The notes below the pieces were generated by a model that did no database searches, was not told the origin of the DNA, and saw nothing but the letters and a program-made list of their open reading frames with translations. DNA of 64,000 nucleotides, taken from NCBI RefSeq assembly GCF_900142955.1, contig NZ_FRCP01000008.1:227283-291282 (forward strand), read 5' to 3'. Below are positions 19,589-29,712 of this stretch, piece by piece; the stretch's first letter is position 1; each line of letters begins with the position of its first letter. The DNA comes from Anaerosporobacter mobilis DSM 15930. GTDB lineage: Bacteria; Bacillota; Clostridia; Lachnospirales; Lachnospiraceae. A program made the translations under genes and the position numbers.

Positions 19589-19770
19589 TTTGCATCCCCC
19601 TCTTTTTATCAACCAATCCCTAATTGGTCCATATTATGGATGTATTATACCAGTTAAGCCCGAAGACATCTTTACATATTTTGCTTATAAATAACATTTT
19701 TTTAATCTATCTCTTCCTCCTTCTCCCCCTCAGCATCTTTACCTCTCTCTATTATAACCAATGAGCAATA

Positions 19771-19797
19771 AAAAAGGCTCTCCATTACAGAGAACCT
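19771..19797 (-). terminator. Terminator overlapping the lgt stop codon
   Basis: Minus-strand hairpin AAGGTTCTC / GGAGAGCCTT followed by six T. The lgt stop codon lies inside the hairpin. Confidence 0.8.
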
Positions 19798-20582
19798 TCT
19801 TGTTGCTCATTACTTTTATCTATTAATCGATCCGCTTCTACGCCTCTCTTCTTATTCACATAGAATAAAACTCCGGCAATTATTACAAAGAAAATTGATA
19901 TAAACTGCGACGTTGAAAGGAATCCAACTGCCCCACGTTCGTCATCTCTAAGGAATTCAATTAAGAATCTCCCTACACCATATAAAGCAAGATATAGAGC
20001 AGCAACATTTCCTTTGTACTTGGCTCTTCTAGCATATAACACAAGAATTCCTGCGATTAAAAAATCTCCTGCTGCCGAGAATAACTGAGTAGGTAATACT
20101 CTCACTCCTGCAGGTGCCATACTATCTGCTGGGAATACTACCCCTATTGCACAATCTGTCTCTCTACCATAGCAACACCCAGCCATGAAACAACCAATTC
20201 TTCCGAATCCCTGCGCAATGGATATAGATGGCATCACAATATCAAAATAGCTCATAAAGCTAAGCTTTTTCTTAATACAATACAACATGCAGGAAAGTAC
20301 TCCAGTGATCAGTCCTCCATATACAACAAATCCTTCTGAACCAATTACACCAATTGGGTCTTTGACAAAGTCTTTGAATTCAACAATTATGTATAATAGT
20401 TTTGCACCTAAGAACCCACAGATAATTGCTATCAATGCAATGTCTATAATAGACTCTTGGTTCAACCCATAACCTTTGGCACGATGCATCGCTACAAAAA
20501 CTGCCAACATAAAACCTATAGCAATCATTAGTCCGTATCCATGTACCGTAAGTCCGCCAATGGTAATAATATCTTTTAACAT
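19785..20582 (-). CDS. lgt: Prolipoprotein diacylglyceryl transferase
   Basis: 265-residue membrane protein with about seven hydrophobic segments. The Lgt signature region is QGFGRIGCFMAGCCYG, followed by RVLPTQLFSAAGDFL and GRFLIEFLRDDERG near the C-terminus. It transfers diacylglycerol from phosphatidylglycerol to the lipobox cysteine of prolipoproteins in the plasma membrane. Cysteine-rich GCCYG replaces the GNFxN of proteobacterial Lgt, as in other Clostridia. It is monocistronic by appearance. Confidence 0.93.
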   Translation of the reverse strand: MLKDIITIGGLTVHGYGLMIAIGFMLAVFVAMHRAKGYGLNQESIIDIALIAIICGFLGAKLLYIIVEFKDFVKDPIGVIGSEGFVVYGGLITGVLSCMLYCIKKKLSFMSYFDIVMPSISIAQGFGRIGCFMAGCCYGRETDCAIGVVFPADSMAPAGVRVLPTQLFSAAGDFLIAGILVLYARRAKYKGNVAALYLALYGVGRFLIEFLRDDERGAVGFLSTSQFISIFFVIIAGVLFYVNKKRGVEADRLIDKSNEQQEGSL

Positions 20583-20771
20583 ATGCTATTCTCCTTTGTA
20601 CGCTTTTTTATTAGCATGAAATTCCTAGAAAGCCTAGGCCGGCAGTAGCAGTTTAGCTACATCACCAACCTTTTCGAAAGCGTTTTGTAAATTTTACCAC
20701 ATACAAACATTTACATTATATCATATATTGGTTCATGGTACTAGTATATTCAAGGAATATACCTTGCATAT

Positions 20772-21428
20772 TTAATCATGTTGATGCATTCCATCAAGAT
20801 AATAAGACATTGTTTTTAGTGCATTGTCTTTAAATGCAAACTTAAAGCCTTCCATCTGATATTTATCTATAATGTTTAGTACATCCTTTGGTAAACTTGA
20901 ACATAGTTTACATCCAACTAAAATCGATTCCTGCACTAAGAAAATCTCCATAATCTCATCGGGTTTAAACACCTTGCAACGTTCATAGATAATCAGTGCC
21001 ACTTCCTTAAATCGATTATAAAACCATTGTTTTGATTCAATCATTACCTCTAAATCAATATTCTTCTCAAGGATGGCCCCGCGAATAGATACTAAGCGAA
21101 TATACATATCCGAATCTTCAATTATGACTGCCATCTCCTCTAGTACCAACTTCTTAAATAAGTCGTAATTACCGATATCTGCTTTCTCTATTCGTTGTTC
21201 CATATTCTCTAGACGCCTTGCGTATTCACGCATCAATAATTGAAAAAACAGCATTTCTTTCGTCTTAAAATACACAAACAAGATTCCATTGGATATTCCT
21301 AGTGCTTTCGCAATCTCCGACATCTTAATTCTTTCGAACTCTTTAGTAGCAAACATCTCAGCTGCCATATCAAGAATTGCTCCTGCCTTCTCTTCTTTCG
21401 CCTCTTGGCTTCTTGCTCTCTTTGCCAC
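20772..21428 (-). CDS. TetR/AcrR-family transcriptional regulator
   Basis: 218 residues. The N-terminal helix-turn-helix (about 14-60) has ILDMAAEMFATKEFERIKMSEIAKALGISNGILFVYFKTKEML; the helical C-terminal ligand domain belongs to no subfamily I can name. It lies 11 bp downstream of an SDR gene on the same strand. The operon is preceded by a perfect 19-bp palindrome that is a likely operator, so the pair is probably autorepressed. Confidence 0.88.
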   Translation of the reverse strand: MAKRARSQEAKEEKAGAILDMAAEMFATKEFERIKMSEIAKALGISNGILFVYFKTKEMLFFQLLMREYARRLENMEQRIEKADIGNYDLFKKLVLEEMAVIIEDSDMYIRLVSIRGAILEKNIDLEVMIESKQWFYNRFKEVALIIYERCKVFKPDEIMEIFLVQESILVGCKLCSSLPKDVLNIIDKYQMEGFKFAFKDNALKTMSYYLDGMHQHD

Positions 21429-21439
21429 GTTTTCACTCC

Positions 21440-22261
21440 TTATCTCATAACCTTCTGAATCATTCTATCAAATGCTCGATCCGATAATACACGTTTTGAA
21501 AATACAGAAAGTTTAGCACCATAACCAACTAGATACCTCGTCTTTGGTTTTTTAGCTCTAACAGCCTTTGCTATTGTTTTTGATATAATTTCAGGTTTTG
21601 AAATCTTGTTTGATGTGTATGATCTTCTTAAGTAATTAACGACATGATTTGCTTGCTTTGCATATGCTCCCTTGGCTGATACTTCAGCTAGATTGTCTGC
21701 GGCAATAGTACCCCAATTTGTCTTAATTGCGCCTGGCTCAATAAGTATCACATCAATTCCAAATGGTTTTGTCTCCATACGAAGGCAATCCGAGAAACCT
21801 TCTAGCGCATACTTGGTTGCATGATACCAGGCTCCGAATGGCGTACTGATCTTACCTGCCATCGAAGATATATTAACAATTTTACCTGTATGTTGCTTTC
21901 TCATAGTAGGAAGTACCAATTGTGTCATACGTGCAAGGCCGAATAGATTCACCTCTAATTGCCTTCTTGCCTCATCAATAGGAACATCTTCAACAGCTCC
22001 ATAGAATCCATAACCTGCATTATTCACAAGTATATCAATTCTTCCCTCTTTCTTCAATATGCTATCTACACAATTAACCATGGATTCTTCCTCCGTTACA
22101 TCCACTGGTAAGGTATAGATTCCTTTCCTCTCTAAGTCTTTCATCTTATCCATGTGACGTGCAGCACCATATACGGTATATCCCATATCCTTTAAAACTA
22201 ACGCTGTGTCTCTACCAATCCCTGATGATGCACCTGTTATCAATACCACTCTCTTACTCAT
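21440..22261 (-). CDS. Classical short-chain dehydrogenase/reductase
   Basis: 273 residues with TGASSGIG (about 8-15), NNAGYGFYG, catalytic Ser in NISSMAGK and YHATK. The C-terminal extension with YLVGYGAKLSVFSKRVL resembles SDRs acting on lipids, retinoid-like or steroid-like substrates, but the substrate cannot be inferred. First gene of a two-gene operon with a TetR regulator, which suggests induction by a small hydrophobic ligand. Confidence 0.85.
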   Translation of the reverse strand: MSKRVVLITGASSGIGRDTALVLKDMGYTVYGAARHMDKMKDLERKGIYTLPVDVTEEESMVNCVDSILKKEGRIDILVNNAGYGFYGAVEDVPIDEARRQLEVNLFGLARMTQLVLPTMRKQHTGKIVNISSMAGKISTPFGAWYHATKYALEGFSDCLRMETKPFGIDVILIEPGAIKTNWGTIAADNLAEVSAKGAYAKQANHVVNYLRRSYTSNKISKPEIISKTIAKAVRAKKPKTRYLVGYGAKLSVFSKRVLSDRAFDRMIQKVMR

Positions 22262-22281
22262 ACTATTACACGCTCCTTTTT

Positions 22282-22300
22282 AATTGACTCTGAGTCAATT
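22282..22300. promoter_or_regulatory. Palindromic operator, probably for the TetR regulator
   Basis: AATTGACTC T GAGTCAATT is a perfect 19-bp palindrome 21 bp upstream of the SDR start. TetR-family dimers typically bind such sites, and the only nearby TetR gene (20772-21428) is in the operon it precedes. It overlaps where the ribosome site and promoter should be. Confidence 0.7.
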
Positions 22301-22479
22301 ATATTCCTGCCAAAGTAATTTGTCAAATAAAAACCAAAGAAAAATAACTGGCGACTATAACTATATCTGTTTTGGTAGCTCCCCTTGAATTGAATTTCAT
22401 ATTTGTCTCTGATACAATCAGATTATTCCCACTTATATAATAAATATTGATAATAAATATCTATGCTTTTGAGAGGAGT

Positions 22480-23388
22480 ATGATTGTTATTATGATATCA
22501 ATACGAGAGTTTCAAGTAAAAGATTTGGAGTCCATTAAGAATATTCATTTTTTTATGTGGCTTCAACTACAATGGCAAAAAGATTTTCATAAGGAAGATG
22601 CCATAGTCGCCGTCGATGAATATGATTCTGTCATCGGTGTGGCAGCACTTTCCTATGGTGGCACTTGGTACTACATTGAGAGTAACGTTACACATATTCC
22701 TGAATACTATATGCAATTTGAATGTCATGTTCAGGAGAATCGTCCCGATTTCAGGTTAGTAAAGCATCTTCTTATTGATGCCTTGAAGAAGCATTTTGCT
22801 ACTTACAAAGAGAAATACTCAGACAAAAAAATCGTTATGCGTTGTTGGTGCGAGGATTCTAGCTTAGAAGATATGGAACAATTATTAAAAGAACAATTTA
22901 CTGCTCATGGTATCACTCCTGTTCTATCCTTTGATTTAACTGGTGAAATTCCAAGCTATACAATCCCTGAATCGATTTCTATCGGTATTCATTCTTTTGA
23001 GGCTGATGGAATGAAGCAGTATATGGAAGCTAATGAGCTGGGCTTTGACAATGTCAGGGATAGTGAGCACGAGCTTTGGTTTCGTCTAAATGGTGATACT
23101 ACTAAAGTTTTCGTTGCAAAAGACAGCGACAAAGTTGTATCCTCCGTTACCGTTTGGGGAATCGGTGATGGACGAAGTGCTACAGAGAATATATTTACCA
23201 TTCCTGACTATCGACATAAGAATATTGCACGTGAAACCATCGCAACTTCACTTAGGTACCTGAAAGAACTTGGAGAAACCCAAGCTACTCTTAGTGTAGT
23301 TGGTGAAAACATTCCTGCAATATCCTTGTACCTAGGTATGGGGTATCAAGTATTCTATAATTTGTTTGAGATGCATTATACTCCATAA
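22480..23388 (+). CDS. GNAT-family N-acetyltransferase
   Basis: About 302 residues from the ATG at 22480 (AGAGGAG just before it; an ATG at 22492 has better spacing). The C-terminal third looks like a GNAT fold: VWGIGDGRSATENIFTIPDYRHKNIARETI, then LSVVGENIPAISLYLGMGYQVF. The N-terminal half (ISIREFQVKDLESI...) may be a second, degenerate GNAT domain. Substrate unknown. It stands alone between divergent and convergent genes, with a strong terminator downstream. Confidence 0.78.
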   Translation: MIVIMISIREFQVKDLESIKNIHFFMWLQLQWQKDFHKEDAIVAVDEYDSVIGVAALSYGGTWYYIESNVTHIPEYYMQFECHVQENRPDFRLVKHLLIDALKKHFATYKEKYSDKKIVMRCWCEDSSLEDMEQLLKEQFTAHGITPVLSFDLTGEIPSYTIPESISIGIHSFEADGMKQYMEANELGFDNVRDSEHELWFRLNGDTTKVFVAKDSDKVVSSVTVWGIGDGRSATENIFTIPDYRHKNIARETIATSLRYLKELGETQATLSVVGENIPAISLYLGMGYQVFYNLFEMHYTP

Positions 23389-23392
23389 AACA

Positions 23393-23437
23393 GAAACGAC
23401 GGCTACACTATCTTAAATATAGTGTAGCCGTCGTTTC
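23393..23437. terminator. Bidirectional terminator, 19-bp perfect stem
   Basis: GAAACGACGGCTACACTAT (23393-23411) and its exact complement (23419-23437) with a 7-nt loop, between convergent GNAT and tcdA genes. Confidence 0.85.
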
Positions 23438-23479
23438 ATACTATAGTTTATAGTTAGTTTTTCTAAAGAAATAGAATAT

Positions 23480-24244
23480 CTAAATATTTTGTTCAATACC
23501 TAAATTCTTAACAATTTCCCCTGCCATAATAAGCCCTGCAACAGAAGGGACGAAAGATAAACTTCCTGGAATGTCTCGTCGATCCGTACATTTTCTCTGT
23601 GCACCTGGTGGACAGATACAATTGCTTCTGCAACTCATTGACATATCTTCCAATGGTCTAGTTGGTTTTTCCTTTGAATAAACCACTGTTAATTTCTTAA
23701 CGCCTCTCTTTTTTAATTCTCTACGCATAACCTTAGCCAGTGGACACATGGTTGTCTTATAGATATCCGTTACTTCGAATTTTGTTGGATCTAATTTGTT
23801 CCCCGCTCCCATGCAACTAATCACAGGTACCCCTGCTTCTTTGGCTCTCATGATAATGTCAAGCTTTGCTGTTACCGTATCTACCGCATCTACAACATAT
23901 GCATATTGTGTAAAGTCAAACTGATTCGCCGTTTCTGGTAGGTAGAAACACTTATGAACGGTTACTTCTGCCTTGGGATTGATGTCAAGAATACGCTCTT
24001 TCATTACATCAACCTTATATTTACCAACGGTCTTTCTTGTTGCTATGATTTGACGATTAATATTCGTTAAACATACCTTATCGTCATCAATTAAATCAAA
24101 TGCACCCACTCCACATCTAGCAAGCGCCTCCACTGTATATCCACCTACACCACCAATTCCAAACACGGCTACTCTTGCATCTTTAAGACTTTGCATATGC
24201 TCTTCACCTAGTAATAATTGCGCTCTTGAAAACTCGTTTAACAT
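23480..24244 (-). CDS. tcdA: tRNA threonylcarbamoyladenosine dehydratase (TcdA/CsdL-like)
   Basis: About 254 residues from the ATG at 24244, preferred because AAGGATGG lies at proper distance; a second ATG is three codons upstream. The E1-like/ThiF Rossmann motif is VFGIGGVGGYTVEALARCGVG, followed by DLIDDDKVCLTNINRQ with the ATP-binding Asp and Arg. C-terminal FVPSVAGLIMAGEIVKNL is typical of TcdA. It cyclises t6A37 of ANN-decoding tRNAs. An extra Cys cluster (CRSNCICPPGAQRKC) is present, as in several Firmicutes homologues. Confidence 0.9.
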   Translation of the reverse strand: MLNEFSRAQLLLGEEHMQSLKDARVAVFGIGGVGGYTVEALARCGVGAFDLIDDDKVCLTNINRQIIATRKTVGKYKVDVMKERILDINPKAEVTVHKCFYLPETANQFDFTQYAYVVDAVDTVTAKLDIIMRAKEAGVPVISCMGAGNKLDPTKFEVTDIYKTTMCPLAKVMRRELKKRGVKKLTVVYSKEKPTRPLEDMSMSCRSNCICPPGAQRKCTDRRDIPGSLSFVPSVAGLIMAGEIVKNLGIEQNI

Positions 24245-24402
24245 ATATACCATCCTTAATAGATAAAATCTTTTATTGCAAATTCATATTAGTTCTATAT
24301 GTTTTATATGATAGCGTGTCTATTATTCTTTGTCAACTGGTAGTACTTATAAAATCATTTATGTAGATATCCTCTAATCTAATAACAGGATTTTCATTTT
24401 TC

Positions 24403-25074
24403 TTAATTCTTCTTGCTTAACTCTTTTTTCGCAATCTCCAATCGCTCTGCAAATTGATCATAGAAGTTTTTTTCTTTTGAAAATGGTGTTACATAGAATA
24501 GTTGAAGCACATACATGGTGATTTTCTTTCTAAGCGTTTCGTCTTGTGCGGTCGTCATTGCAGCCTGCACATCTTTCAAAAAATAATGCCATTCATTAAC
24601 GAACTCCTGATTTCTTTTCAGATCAGGCGTATCAATCCACTTGTTTACCTTAACTTTTGTTTTACCCGGTTTTATACACTCATTTACCTGCAAGATATAT
24701 TTAAAACTTCCATCTTCATAATATCTTCCCAAAGGGAAGATTCGACAAAAACCCGGACGGAATGCATGAATACTACATCTGCCTTCCTGGTTTAAGAATA
24801 CACATCGCTCTTGTTCCCCAACCATAAGAAGATTCGGTAAGATTGCTCCATCTACCAGATTAAGTTCAACCTTATCTACTAACAATTCTTCAAAACTACA
24901 ATTCAAGCTTATTAAAAGACGATGAATATCTAACGGGTCAAGTACTAATGAATTCCCCATTCCTTGACAGCAAGCGGAACACCCCTTACAATCATCACAA
25001 CCTGCCTTCACCATATCATTTAATTCATAAAATCTCCCATCTGATATCTCATTTAAACTACAATTTCTTTCCAT
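24403..25074 (-). CDS. YkgJ-family cysteine-cluster protein
   Basis: 223 residues. An N-terminal CDDCKGCSACCQGMG and a central CVFLNQEGRCSIHAFRPGFCRIFPLG match the YkgJ/UPF0153 family of putative zinc- or iron-binding cysteine clusters. The C-terminal half is helical and charged. The biochemical role of the family is not established. It sits 30 bp after a GNAT gene on the same strand, possibly cotranscribed. Confidence 0.85.
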   Translation of the reverse strand: MERNCSLNEISDGRFYELNDMVKAGCDDCKGCSACCQGMGNSLVLDPLDIHRLLISLNCSFEELLVDKVELNLVDGAILPNLLMVGEQERCVFLNQEGRCSIHAFRPGFCRIFPLGRYYEDGSFKYILQVNECIKPGKTKVKVNKWIDTPDLKRNQEFVNEWHYFLKDVQAAMTTAQDETLRKKITMYVLQLFYVTPFSKEKNFYDQFAERLEIAKKELSKKN

Positions 25075-25104
25075 CTTATTTCCTCACTTCTTTATCTAAT
25101 TACC

Positions 25105-25590
25105 TTAGTCTTCATTCAATTGTCGTAACATAGCATAACGTAAATCTTCTTCATCAAAGATAATAAAACCACATTTTTTATATAGGGAAATTGCTGTCTC
25201 ATTCGTTTTGTATACCCCAAGTGCTACTAATTCAAGACCTTTTTCCTTTGCTTCTTCGATAACCAAATCCATTAATTTCTTACCATAACCCTTGCCTCTT
25301 TGTTCTTCCTTCACATGGATCATAGCTAACAACAGATAATCCTCTTCCTTTCGAACAGTTGTCCACAACGCTCCAACTACTTCCCCATCTTCATCCACAT
25401 ATTCTTTAATTTTATTGTTTACTGTGTTCATACCTTCTGGAAGAAGTTTATCCATATCTTCTTTGGCTTGTTTAACACATAATTCGCGTTCTTCTCTCTC
25501 TGCATCTGATAATTCTTCAATACCAAAACTAGTGGTATCTATGATATAGCTTCTTAATTGCTCATAAGACATCTCTCTCTCAATTAACAT
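25105..25590 (-). CDS. GNAT-family N-acetyltransferase
   Basis: 161 residues with the acetyl-CoA loop KEEQRGKGYGKKLMDLVIEEAKEKG and the C-terminal NETAISLYKKCGFI of the GNAT fold. The N-terminal arm (about 1-50) is extended. Small-molecule or peptide acetylation is likely; the substrate is unknown. First gene of a putative pair with the YkgJ-like gene. Confidence 0.88.
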   Translation of the reverse strand: MLIEREMSYEQLRSYIIDTTSFGIEELSDAEREERELCVKQAKEDMDKLLPEGMNTVNNKIKEYVDEDGEVVGALWTTVRKEEDYLLLAMIHVKEEQRGKGYGKKLMDLVIEEAKEKGLELVALGVYKTNETAISLYKKCGFIIFDEEDLRYAMLRQLNED

Positions 25591-25704
25591 ATGTTCACGC
25601 CCTTTTTCTTTTACTTAGTTAAATTTCCTATGCAATTGCCTAAGTTAAATCCCCACTACTTATTCTTATTACATAATAGTTCCTCAATCTACCTTATGTC
25701 AATA

Positions 25705-25778
25705 AATAAAAGCCCTTTGCATGACATTTGGTTTAATCCTAATGGACCTTACCATTATCAGTACAAAGAGCTTTTATT
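25705..25778 (-). terminator. Terminator region after the first mannanase gene
   Basis: AATAAAAGCCCTTTG (25705-25719) pairs with CAAAGAGCTTTTATT (25764-25778) with one mismatch; loop of about 44 nt. It lies shortly after the stop at 25813. Confidence 0.55.
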
Positions 25779-25812
25779 ACTTACAGTTAGAACTGTAGAA
25801 ATTTACTTATTA

Positions 25813-28800
25813 TTAAAAATTAAGACTAAAGTTTGTAATTTCTAATCTTCCATCAACTGACTCTTGATCTGAACCTGTATAGATCTTAAACTGAATGCCT
25901 TTTACATCGGTAGATGTTTGCAAAGCATCACTATTTACCCATTCAGTAAGAGCAGATTTCCAAATTGGAGCATTGAAATCATAGATTACATCAACTGATT
26001 CGCCCGGTTCTACTATTCTTTCTACTGTTTCATCAGTAGCTGTTTGTCCACCAGTTTCTTGCCATACCCAGCCACCACCAGTACGTAAAACTAGAGACAC
26101 ATGAATAGGCTCAGTTCCTTTATTTGTTAGTGTACATGATAGACTAGAGTATGAAGACCAGTCTTGACCTGTTCCTAAACCAGGTTGCGTTTCTGTAGAA
26201 ATACCTGCATTCTTACTAACTGTTACGTCAGAAAATGTAGCATACATAGTCTCGCCTTGTAAACCACTTTCTATGTTTTGAGTAAATGCAGAATCTTTAA
26301 AATTCCAAGTATAGTAACTAGCAGTTTTTGGTCTGTTCATTTCTGCAATTGTTGAAGCATAAGCACCTGCTTCTAAGTCAAAATCAACTGCATGCAACTG
26401 AATGCTACCTGCAAATCCGCCACCACCAGATTGAACACGGAAAATAACTCTATTTGCTGTCTTTGAAGTCATAGAAGTTAATGGTACTGTAATCATCATT
26501 GTAGTTTTGGCAGGAATCTTAGTATATAGTCCTGGTTCTACCCATTTCCAATCACCATCTTTAATAATTGTTTGAAGTTGAATCTCTTTTTCATTAGGAT
26601 TCGTTACAACGATATTTATACTTTCGTATGCATTCCAATTCAATGTTGTTGCTGGATCAACTTGGAAGCAAGGATAGTTCTCTACTTGAAGATTGAATGC
26701 CATATTGAGTCCACCAGTTTCGAGAGTTGTAATTTCTGCAACTGTACCGGTTGCTGGTTCGTCGTTACCATTGATACCTACATACCAGTCATCATAATCA
26801 TCAATGAGACCTGGATCAATTGTAGGAAACTCACTCTTATCACCTGTAGTTAAAACAAGTACATCACTTGCAACAGATTCATTTCCCGCATCATCAAATG
26901 CAGTAACAGTAAATGTATATTCTGTGTTTTGTGATAACCCAGATACAATATAACTTGTTTTAGTTGAAATAGCTACTTTAACACCATCCACATAAACAAT
27001 ATAGCCTTCTACTCCAATATCGTCAGTAGATGCATTCCATGACAAACTTGCTGTTGTTACAGCTGCTGTACCACTTAGACTAGTTGGTGTAGTAGGTGCT
27101 TCTTTATCATTACTATCCAGAGTCTTAACTGTAACTGTACTACTTTTAGCCGATTCATTTCCAGCTGCATCTAGTGCACTAACTGAAAACGCATATTCTT
27201 TATTTGCTTTTAGAGATTTAACCGTATAGCTATTTGATTGACTGATATCAATTAATTGTCCGTCCTGATAAATATTATACGCCTTTACTCCAACGTTATC
27301 TGTTGATTCACTCCAGTTTAACTCAACAGAATTATAGCTGATTGCTTTTCCTGATAAGTTTTCTGGTACTGTTGGTGCAACTGAATCATCCGCTTCTTCA
27401 GTCTCGAAAACGCTACATATTTTTGATGTCGCTTTAATGCCATATTGTCCATTAACAATTGCTTGACCTTGTTCTGTCAACGTATTTCCAGCCCAATCTT
27501 CAGCCATATCTAAGTACTTAAGACTTTCATTATTACCCTTCCATGACCATCCTAAGTATCCAACAGATTTTTCTTCAGAATAGCTCATAATAGTATGTTC
27601 ATCAACATCACCATCAGTATGTTTAATTCCAAATTCTCCAATACATACTGGATATCCAATATTTAAAGCAGCATCGATGTTGCTCTTTACAACAGCTGCA
27701 GTACCCCCCGCATATTCGTACATATGGATTGAGAACATTGTGTTTTTAAGTTTATCCGATTGTGCCACTTCTTTACCGTAATCGAAGATGGATTGTGGAT
27801 ATTGTCCCCAACCAGCACTGTCGACCATAATAGTATTCTTAATTCCGGCATCTCTAAGTTTTGGTATAACAGAAGCATATCCATTCTTCCAGTTTTCTCC
27901 GTCCCATTTGCCGCCCCATTCATTGGCAATGTTAAGGATAACTGTTTTTTCATGTCCAATTAATGCATTCTTAACTTCAATCCAATACTGTGCTACTTTT
28001 TCTAAATCTGCAATACTGTCTGAACCTGTAGCATCATGTACTTCTACGATAGCAACTAATTTATTTTGTTCACATAATTGAATTAAATTCTGTAATTCTG
28101 ATATAGACGTTTTTGTCCACTGTTGGCCATTAGCAAGTACAAGTCTAATACAGTTAGCTCCTGTTTTTGCAATAGCAGGTATAGCAATGTTTTCGTCTCC
28201 TTGATACCAGACATACGCATGATTAATACCTCTCATCACAAAAGGTTTGCCATTGGCATCATAAAGTGTTGTTCCATCAATATAGAATCCTTCGCTAACT
28301 TGTTGTGATTCTTTGCTAGTTGTAGATGTAATGGAGCTCTTATTGGACTTATTGCCAGCAGCATCTTTTGCCTGTACATGGATGCTATATGTAGTATCAG
28401 CCTTTAAATCCGTAATCTTATAACTAGTGTTTGTAGTAGTTCCTACTAATGAGTCGCCAACGTAGATGTCATAACCAACCACTCCTACATTATCTGTTGA
28501 TGCTGTCCATGTAAGAGTTATTGAGTTAGTAGTTTTACTAGTATCTTTAAGGTTCGTTGGTGCAGTTGGTGCTTGCGTATCTACAACTTCATTCTCTGAT
28601 GTTGTTACACTAACACTGTTCTTTCCTGATTTATTACCTGCAGCATCTTTCGCCTGTACATAGATTATATATGTTTTTCCTGCTTCTAAACCCGTTACAG
28701 TATAATTTGTTGCAGTAGTTGTACTCACATAAGTATCACCAACATAGATATCATATCCTACTACTCCTACGTTATCTGTTGATGCTGTCCAGCCAAGAGT

Positions 28801-29712
28801 TATTGAGTTAGCTGTTTTACTTGTATCTTTAAGATTCGTTGGTGCAGTTGGTGCTTGTGTATCTACAACTTCATCCTTTGATGTTGTAGCACTAACACTG
28901 CTTTTTCCTGATTTATTACCTGCAGCATCCTTCGCCTGTACATAAATCGTATATGTTTTGCCTGCTTCTAAACCAGTTACAGTGTAACTCGTTGCTGTAG
29001 TTGAACCAACACTATTATTTTCATCACCTACGTAAATATCATAACCTTCTACTCCAACGTTATCATTAGAAGCATTCCAGCTTATAGTGATTGAATTTTT
29101 AGTTGTAGAAACTGTACTAAGACCATTTGGAGTGGAAGGACTGTCTGTATCTTCATTTGAACTTGAAATTAGAGTAAACTTCCATCTTTGTTGATCATTC
29201 CCGTTATCCGACCATATCTGAACATTCGCACCATCATTGGCATAACCGCCTACTACATCAAGTGCCTTGCCACTAGATCTAGATATGAGTTTGTAGTAGC
29301 CATCACCAGCGCTTACAATCTGCCACTGTTGATTAGTCCCACTATTCTCTGTCCACTGTTGAACATTGGCACCGTCATATGTATTCCAGCCGGATACTTC
29401 AAGTGCTTTTCCACTGTGTGTTGCTATTAATTTGTAATACCCATCTCCAGTACTTACTACTTTCCATTGCTGCTGCATGTTCCCATTATCTGACCATTGT
29501 TGAACATTGGCACCATCATGAGTATAACCCCCCTCTACATCAAGTGCCTTTCCGCTATGTTTTGCGGTAATCTTATAAACCTCATTTGAAACAATTTCTG
29601 ATGTACTCGTTACCCCAACTGAGTTAGCATCCACTTTAGCTTTTACATTTACTGGGAGTATTAATGAAACTACCATGATGGTTGACATTAATACAGACAT
29701 ACCCCTTCTCAT
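25813..29712 (-). CDS. Secreted multimodular GH5 (subfamily 8-like) beta-mannanase
   Basis: 1299 residues. Signal peptide about 1-25; ricin-type CBM13 lectin with three QxW-type repeats (about 45-182); three FN3 domains (190-278, 286-372, 381-467); GH5 catalytic domain (475-765) with acid/base Glu598 in NIANEWGG and nucleophile Glu693 in IGEFG; two more FN3 (779-866, 871-957); and two C-terminal beta-sandwich modules (about 965-1115, 1130-1299) that look like mannan-binding CBMs. The RGINHAYVWY and NEWGGKWDG context resembles Bacillus-type GH5_8 mannanases. It should hydrolyse beta-1,4-mannan outside the cell. No dockerin or sortase motif, so a free enzyme. Confidence 0.88.
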   Translation of the reverse strand: MRRGMSVLMSTIMVVSLILPVNVKAKVDANSVGVTSTSEIVSNEVYKITAKHSGKALDVEGGYTHDGANVQQWSDNGNMQQQWKVVSTGDGYYKLIATHSGKALEVSGWNTYDGANVQQWTENSGTNQQWQIVSAGDGYYKLISRSSGKALDVVGGYANDGANVQIWSDNGNDQQRWKFTLISSSNEDTDSPSTPNGLSTVSTTKNSITISWNASNDNVGVEGYDIYVGDENNSVGSTTATSYTVTGLEAGKTYTIYVQAKDAAGNKSGKSSVSATTSKDEVVDTQAPTAPTNLKDTSKTANSITLGWTASTDNVGVVGYDIYVGDTYVSTTTATNYTVTGLEAGKTYIIYVQAKDAAGNKSGKNSVSVTTSENEVVDTQAPTAPTNLKDTSKTTNSITLTWTASTDNVGVVGYDIYVGDSLVGTTTNTSYKITDLKADTTYSIHVQAKDAAGNKSNKSSITSTTSKESQQVSEGFYIDGTTLYDANGKPFVMRGINHAYVWYQGDENIAIPAIAKTGANCIRLVLANGQQWTKTSISELQNLIQLCEQNKLVAIVEVHDATGSDSIADLEKVAQYWIEVKNALIGHEKTVILNIANEWGGKWDGENWKNGYASVIPKLRDAGIKNTIMVDSAGWGQYPQSIFDYGKEVAQSDKLKNTMFSIHMYEYAGGTAAVVKSNIDAALNIGYPVCIGEFGIKHTDGDVDEHTIMSYSEEKSVGYLGWSWKGNNESLKYLDMAEDWAGNTLTEQGQAIVNGQYGIKATSKICSVFETEEADDSVAPTVPENLSGKAISYNSVELNWSESTDNVGVKAYNIYQDGQLIDISQSNSYTVKSLKANKEYAFSVSALDAAGNESAKSSTVTVKTLDSNDKEAPTTPTSLSGTAAVTTASLSWNASTDDIGVEGYIVYVDGVKVAISTKTSYIVSGLSQNTEYTFTVTAFDDAGNESVASDVLVLTTGDKSEFPTIDPGLIDDYDDWYVGINGNDEPATGTVAEITTLETGGLNMAFNLQVENYPCFQVDPATTLNWNAYESINIVVTNPNEKEIQLQTIIKDGDWKWVEPGLYTKIPAKTTMMITVPLTSMTSKTANRVIFRVQSGGGGFAGSIQLHAVDFDLEAGAYASTIAEMNRPKTASYYTWNFKDSAFTQNIESGLQGETMYATFSDVTVSKNAGISTETQPGLGTGQDWSSYSSLSCTLTNKGTEPIHVSLVLRTGGGWVWQETGGQTATDETVERIVEPGESVDVIYDFNAPIWKSALTEWVNSDALQTSTDVKGIQFKIYTGSDQESVDGRLEITNFSLNF

